A stretch of 9,422 nucleotides of DNA, taken from contig DAINCF010000273.1 of the NCBI GenBank assembly GCA_036732565.1, positions 1 to 9,422 of the forward strand, written 5' to 3'. The position numbers and the translations under genes were made by a program. Origin of the DNA: JAIVJN01 sp036732565. GTDB lineage: Bacteria > Acidobacteriota > Vicinamibacteria > Vicinamibacterales > UBA2999. The notes beneath the pieces were generated by a model that saw nothing but the letters and a program-made list of their open reading frames with translations, was not told the origin of the DNA and made no database searches. Below are positions 5,305 to 9,422 of the stretch, piece by piece; position 1 is the stretch's first letter; each line of letters begins with the position of its first letter.

Positions 5305-7944
5305 ATGACTGCTCTGCGTCCCGAAGACTGGCGACGAGTGCGCGAGGTGTTCGAGGGCGCACTCGCCCTTCCGGCCGGGCAGCGCGCATCGTTCGTGGCG
5401 GAGTCTTTCGGCGGCGATGCCGTCCTGTCACGGCACGTGCTGTTGCTGCTGGCCTCTCACGATCGCGCCCACAGCTTTCTCGAAACTCCTGCGTCGACGT
5501 TGCTGGTCGATTCAGGCCCAGACAGAACGCTCGAAGGTCTGCGGATCGGCCCATACGAGCTGGAGTCGCAAATCGGCCGCGGCGGGATGGGTGAGGTCTA
5601 TCGCGCACGGGATACGCGTCTCGACCGGACGGTGGCCGTCAAAGTCCTGCCCGCGCACGCGGCCGCGGATCGAGCCTCACGCGATCGCTTTGAACGCGAG
5701 GCGCGTGCGGTCGCGGCGCTGAGCCATCCGCACATTTGTGCGCTGTACGACGTCGGCACGCACGACGGGCTCGAGTTCCTGGTCATGGAGTTTCTCGACG
5801 GCGAGACGCTCGCCGCGCGCCTTGCGCGGGGCCCGATGCCCATGGCCGAAGCCGTGCGGGTTGCCATCCAGGTGACGTCGGCACTCGATCGCGCGCACGC
5901 GACCGGCATCATCCATCGCGACCTCAAGCCGCGCAACATCATGCTGACCTCGTCCGGCGTGAAGCTGCTGGACTTCGGCCTGGCGAAGCCCACGGTCGCG
6001 GGATCGCCTGCTGGAAGTGAGCTCACCGATCTGACGTCGCCGGGCACCATTCTCGGAACGCTGCACTACATGGCACCAGAGCAGCTCGAAGGCGGAGCAA
6101 CCGACGGTCGCACCGACCTGTTTGCTTGTGGTTGCGTTCTCTACGAGATGTTGACGGGCCGCAAGGCGTTCGACGCGCCAACGGCTGCCAACGTGATGGC
6201 GGCGATCATGACCGCGGAACCGCCGCCCATGCGTCGACACACCGTGACCGTTCCCGACCAGGTCGAAGCGATCGTCGCGCGATGCGTGGCGAAGCGTCCC
6301 GAAGAGCGGTGGCAAACCGCCCGCGAGCTGATGACCAGCCTGGAGCTGGCCGAACGAGGGTTGACCGAGATGCCGGTTGCGGCCCGGGGGCGCTCCCGAC
6401 TTCACCGCGTGCTGCTCATTGCCGGTGCCGCCACCGTGCTGCTCGTCATGCTGGCCGTCGCTCAATGGGCGTTCGGTCTGCGCGGCGCCGCGCCTGCGCC
6501 CGTGGCTTTGGCCGCGGCGCCACAACTTGCCGTGCTTCCTCTTCGCACGGTCGGCGATCGAGACAACGCCGACGCGCATCTGGCGGTCGGCATCGCCGAT
6601 GCCATCATCACGCGCCTGACCACGGTTCGGCAGATCGGTCTGCGGCCGACAACGGCTGTGCTGAGCTACGCGAGCACGTCCGCGGAGCCCGCCAAGGTGG
6701 CTGAGGCCCTGGCCGTCGATCACGTGCTCGTCGGGACGATTCAACGGACGGCCGCGGCGTATCGGACAACCTTCCAGTTGGTGAAGAGCCCGCCGGCAAC
6801 GGTTGTCTGGGCACGGGCCTATGAAGTGGTCGCTGCCGACCTGCTCACGCTCCAGGACACCATTGCCAGCCAGGTCGTCGAGGCGCTCCGCATCGAGCTG
6901 ACGTCCGGCGAGCGTGAACAGCTGAAGAAGCGGTACACCGAGAACGCGGTTGCCTACGATTTGTACCTGCGCGGCCGGGCCTCGATGGTCAACTACACGG
7001 AAGCGGGGATGAAAGCGGCCATCGACGACTTCGAGCGGGCGGTCGCGATCGACCCCGCCTACGCCCTTGCGCGCTCCGGCCTCGCGACCGCATGCGCCTG
7101 GTTCGGCATCCGCTACGCCTACGAGACCGACGCCTTTCGATGGGGCGAGCGCGCCGAGCGCGAAGCGCGGGCCGCACTGGCATCCGATCCGATGCTCGCC
7201 GAAGCCACGCTGGCGATTGCGAGCGCGGCCGGAACGCTCTACGGCGGGTTCAATTGGCCCCTTGTGATCGACGATGCCGCCCGCGCGCTGGCTCTCGACC
7301 CATCGCTCGACCTGGCCTACGTCATGCGCATGCGCGCGTTCTTCCACCTCGGTCTCTTCGATCGCATGAACGACGAGGCTAGCGCGTCGCGACGGATCAA
7401 CCCGCTCGGCAACGTCGAGATCGCGCGTCTCGAGGTCGCCGCGAGCCTCTTCAGCGGTGCCTACGATCGGGCGCGATCGCAAGCAACCACGTTGCTGGCG
7501 CGCACCGACGCGCCGGTCATTCGCAACTACCTCGGCCTGGCACAGTTCTACCTCGGAGAGGTCGCCTCGGCACGCGAGACGCTGACGGCGGTGCAGCGCG
7601 ACGGGCGGCCCGATATCCGTTCACAAGCGGCTCTGGCGAGCGTCGAGGCCGCGGCCGGCGATCGCACGGCGGCGCGGCGGCGCGCCGATGAGGTGTCACG
7701 GGCGCCGTATGTCGATCATCACGCCGCCTACAGCCTCGGTGCGGCGTGGGCGCAACTCGGCGACGCCGCGGCCGCCGTGAAGTGGCTGCAGCAAGCCGCC
7801 GACACCGGCTTCCCCTGCTATCTGTGGCTGGCGCGCGATCCGCTGCTCGATCCGATTCGGCGCGAGGCGGCGTTCGTGACACTTGCCGACCGGTTGCGAC
7901 AGCGTGCTGACGCGGACACCGTCAGGTATGCCCGCGGGACGTGA
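5305..7944 (+). CDS. Transmembrane Ser/Thr protein kinase with FlgO/TolB-like domain and TPRs
   Basis: An 879-residue sensor kinase. Residues 1-80 form a helical leader (EDWRRVREVFEGAL ... SFLETPAS) common before acidobacterial kinases of this type. The catalytic domain spans about 84-345: glycine loop GRGGMGEVY (91-99), Lys113 in AVKVL, helix-C Glu132, catalytic loop HRDLKPRN (204-211) with Asp206, DFG (223-225), an activation loop with several Thr/Ser before GTLHYMAPEQ (251-260), and RPEERWQTA (331-339). All catalytic residues are present, so it should be active. One transmembrane helix follows (about 368-392). The outside part begins with a FlgO/TolB-like domain (about 407-530, LAVLPLRTVGD, then VDHVLVGTIQR), followed by TPR-like repeats (about 545-830). 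The inferred layout is a cytoplasmic kinase and a periplasmic protein-binding sensor. It is divergent from the sigma gene, its likely substrate. The start at 5305 lacks a strong ribosome site. Confidence 0.94.
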   Translation: MTALRPEDWRRVREVFEGALALPAGQRASFVAESFGGDAVLSRHVLLLLASHDRAHSFLETPASTLLVDSGPDRTLEGLRIGPYELESQIGRGGMGEVYRARDTRLDRTVAVKVLPAHAAADRASRDRFEREARAVAALSHPHICALYDVGTHDGLEFLVMEFLDGETLAARLARGPMPMAEAVRVAIQVTSALDRAHATGIIHRDLKPRNIMLTSSGVKLLDFGLAKPTVAGSPAGSELTDLTSPGTILGTLHYMAPEQLEGGATDGRTDLFACGCVLYEMLTGRKAFDAPTAANVMAAIMTAEPPPMRRHTVTVPDQVEAIVARCVAKRPEERWQTARELMTSLELAERGLTEMPVAARGRSRLHRVLLIAGAATVLLVMLAVAQWAFGLRGAAPAPVALAAAPQLAVLPLRTVGDRDNADAHLAVGIADAIITRLTTVRQIGLRPTTAVLSYASTSAEPAKVAEALAVDHVLVGTIQRTAAAYRTTFQLVKSPPATVVWARAYEVVAADLLTLQDTIASQVVEALRIELTSGEREQLKKRYTENAVAYDLYLRGRASMVNYTEAGMKAAIDDFERAVAIDPAYALARSGLATACAWFGIRYAYETDAFRWGERAEREARAALASDPMLAEATLAIASAAGTLYGGFNWPLVIDDAARALALDPSLDLAYVMRMRAFFHLGLFDRMNDEASASRRINPLGNVEIARLEVAASLFSGAYDRARSQATTLLARTDAPVIRNYLGLAQFYLGEVASARETLTAVQRDGRPDIRSQAALASVEAAAGDRTAARRRADEVSRAPYVDHHAAYSLGAAWAQLGDAAAAVKWLQQAADTGFPCYLWLARDPLLDPIRREAAFVTLADRLRQRADADTVRYARGT

Positions 7945-8026
7945 CCTATCCTGCGGCTTGGCCTCCGACAGACGCCGTGAGGGACATTCCGGATCGTTTG
8001 CGCCTTCTCCATGTGAGACCCGAACC

Positions 8027-8050
8027 GACCAGTGGATCACCCATTTGGTC
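8027..8050 (+). other. Hairpin in the leader of the secreted-protein gene
   Basis: gaccagtgg (8027-8035) can pair with ccatttggtc (8041-8050) around the loop atcac, giving nine pairs with one G-T wobble and one bulged base. It lies 16 bases upstream of the GGAGG at 8067 in the 133-base gap after the kinase gene. It could shape mRNA stability or translation, or be chance. No T-run follows, so it is not an obvious terminator. Confidence 0.3.
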
Positions 8051-8077
8051 CGAGCTCCGGTCCCTTGGAGGAATGCC

Positions 8078-8656
8078 ATGAGCCGAATCCCTCTGCGAAC
8101 TCTCCGTGGCCCCGCCCGCGTCCTGGTTGCGGTGACCTTGATCCTGGCGGCAGCGACCACTCAGTTATTCGCCCATCGTGTGTTGGGGCGGCGCAATCCG
8201 ACGGGTCACACCGCGTTGGTGCAGAGCCCGACGGCCAGCCCGGCGGACTTACCCGTGTCGTTGTTCAACACCGGCCTGAGCGTGATCTGCTTTCGCGTGA
8301 CCAACACATCGAGCGCTGACAGCCGGATCACCGCTATCGGCCTGGACCTGCCGGGGGAGCTCTCTGGCTTCTCGCTCTTGACGCCGGTCGGCGGTGCGTT
8401 GAGCCTGTTCGAAGACATCGACCAGGTTCCCGGTTTCCCAGGTGTGTCGCTCGACTTCGCGGTGGTTGCCAGACAAAGCTTCAATGGCCATCGGCTCGGC
8501 CTGGCGCCAAGCGCCGCTCCCATCACCATCTGCGTTGGCGGTCCATTCAATCCCACGGTGCCGATCGAAACGATGCTCAACGGCGTCTTCGTTGCGTTCG
8601 AGGGCGCGCAGGACGCGACCAACCCATTCGACATCGGCGTCTGGGAGCGGCGGTGA
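8078..8656 (+). CDS. Small secreted protein of unknown family
   Basis: I do not recognise the family. The 192-residue protein starts with a Sec-type signal peptide: basic MSRIPLRTLRGPAR, hydrophobic VLVAVTLILAAATT, and a likely cleavage after LFA (about residue 32). The mature part is rich in small, hydroxyl and hydrophobic residues in alternating patterns (SVICFRVTNTSSADSRITAI, 68-87), suggesting a beta-sandwich. It has two cysteines, Cys71 and Cys152, that could form a disulfide outside the cytoplasm. No C-terminal anchor, lipobox or PEP-CTERM motif is visible. The frame opens earlier (7883), but the ATG at 8078 has an excellent ribosome site (GGAGG 8067-8071, 6 bases away) and places the signal peptide at the N-terminus. 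It lies 133 bases after the kinase on the same strand, so it may be co-expressed with it or be a target of the sigma factor; neither is shown. Confidence 0.85.
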   Translation: MSRIPLRTLRGPARVLVAVTLILAAATTQLFAHRVLGRRNPTGHTALVQSPTASPADLPVSLFNTGLSVICFRVTNTSSADSRITAIGLDLPGELSGFSLLTPVGGALSLFEDIDQVPGFPGVSLDFAVVARQSFNGHRLGLAPSAAPITICVGGPFNPTVPIETMLNGVFVAFEGAQDATNPFDIGVWERR

Positions 8657-8672
8657 GCAGTCGAACCAGCGG

Positions 8673-9422
8673 CTATCGCGCTCGTCCGCGCATCAGCACG
8701 AGATAGATCGCCGCACTCAGGCCGAAGGTGACGAACCAGGCGTAGGTGTAGAGCGTGTCGAGGATGGTGGGGTTGGGCACATTGCCGCCTGGCGTCATCG
8801 CCGCGCGCACGAAGCCGGGCACGACCGGCAGGATCGCCATCAGGAGCGCGATCACGGCTCGCCAGTTGATGCCGTTCGCGTAGGAATAGCGACCGTGGAC
8901 CGCGAAGAGATCGGCGAGCGCGAGCTCACGGCCGCGAAGGATCCAATAGTCGGCGATCAGGATGCCGCCGATGGCGCCCATCAGGCTCGAGTAGCCGATC
9001 AGCCACGTGAAGATATATGCGGCCGCGTCCGCGTAGAGCTTCCACGGCATCATCACGATGCCGAGGAGCGCGGTCAGCAAGCCACCCATCACGTAGCTGA
9101 TGTGGCGCGGCGCGAGGCTGGAGAAGTCGTTGGCCGGCGACACGACGTTGGCCGCCATGTTGGTCGTGAGCTGAGCGGCGAGAATGACCAGCGCGCCAAA
9201 GATGATCACCATCGGGCTGCCGATGCGCGCGATCAGCACCACCGGATCCCAGATGGGCTCGCCGAACAACACGATGGTGGCACTGGTGACCGCCACGCCG
9301 ATGAACGCGAAGGCCGTCATCGTGGTGGGGAGGCCGAGCGCCTGACCCAAGACCTGGGATCGCTGACTCTGCGCGTAGCGCGTGAAGTCGGGAATGTTGA
9401 GGCTGAGCGTCGCCCAGTAGCC
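8673..9422 (-). CDS. NCS1-family nucleobase/allantoin/hydantoin-type transporter (5' part beyond window)
   Basis: The last 249 residues of an inner-membrane NCS1 cation symporter; full proteins are near 480-500 residues, so about half is seen. The frame runs unbroken to the right edge. The first visible residues, GYWATLSLNIPDFTRYAQSQ, then RSQVLGQALGLP, are a strong NCS1 signature. TTNMAANVVSPANDFS (86-101 of the visible part) and ADYWILRGRELALADLF (157-173) are also typical. At least five hydrophobic segments follow, and the protein ends in a basic tail (MRGRAR). Substrate specificity (uracil, cytosine, allantoin, hydantoin, thiamine) depends partly on helices not visible. Its stop is only 16 bases from the stop of the convergent secreted-protein gene, with no hairpin between them. 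Confidence 0.93.
   Translation of the reverse strand, partial: GYWATLSLNIPDFTRYAQSQRSQVLGQALGLPTTMTAFAFIGVAVTSATIVLFGEPIWDPVVLIARIGSPMVIIFGALVILAAQLTTNMAANVVSPANDFSSLAPRHISYVMGGLLTALLGIVMMPWKLYADAAAYIFTWLIGYSSLMGAIGGILIADYWILRGRELALADLFAVHGRYSYANGINWRAVIALLMAILPVVPGFVRAAMTPGGNVPNPTILDTLYTYAWFVTFGLSAAIYLVLMRGRAR

Noticed and set aside
5677..7482. A 601-codon open frame on the minus strand inside the kinase gene
   Set aside because: It lies opposite a gene with clear kinase motifs. Its composition is rich in R, G, H and D with no recognisable domain, as expected for a shadow frame in GC-rich DNA.
7945..8077. Sigma-70 or ECF promoter between kinase and secreted-protein genes
   Set aside because: TTGGCC (7958), TTGCGC (7998) and a GAAC (8022) were considered, but none has an acceptable partner box at the right spacing.
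9348..9350. Start of the NCS1 transporter at the TTG at 9350
   Set aside because: The frame continues upstream to the window edge with the conserved GYWATLSLNIPDFTRY signature, so this TTG is an internal leucine codon.

Overview
The window is GC-rich DNA, most likely from an Acidobacteriota chromosome, perhaps of the Vicinamibacteria type. This placement is an inference from gene style: an ECF sigma factor with a 'LQATALVNEAYLRL' region 2, encoded head-to-head with a long Ser/Thr kinase carrying a transmembrane segment, a FlgO/TolB-like domain and TPRs, plus short palindromic repeats between genes. No rRNA, tRNA, CRISPR, insertion sequence or phage gene was seen, and no gap between genes exceeds about 135 bases.

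Left part (1-4519): a minus-strand operon reads, in transcription order, APC-family amino acid permease (3156-1849), small MmcQ/YjbR-family protein (1836-1468) and MHS-type MFS transporter (1415-93). Divergent from it, with only 64 bp between starts, is a clear kynureninase gene, kynU (3221-4519). The layout suggests a small kynurenine or aromatic amino acid uptake and catabolism locus, but transporter substrates cannot be read from sequence. The far left end carries palindromic, partly duplicated sequence that runs into the 3' end of the MFS gene.

Middle (4520-4642): the space between convergent kynU and the sigma gene holds a striking composite palindrome: two perfect 9-bp-arm hairpins side by side, enclosed by an outer inverted repeat. 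It looks like a REP or MITE-like dispersed element and may also act as a bidirectional terminator.

Right part (4643-8656): an ECF sigma factor (minus) and an 879-residue transmembrane Ser/Thr kinase (plus) diverge from a 59-bp shared region. No anti-sigma gene is visible. The sigma factor lacks the usual acidic DAED-like motif in region 2.2 and has threonines there, as in ECF factors switched on by kinase phosphorylation, so the pair probably forms a kinase-to-sigma signalling module. Downstream of the kinase is a gene for a small secreted protein of unknown family, which may be an output or partner. It converges, with only 16 bp between stops, on the 3' part of an NCS1-family nucleobase/allantoin-type transporter gene that runs off the right edge.
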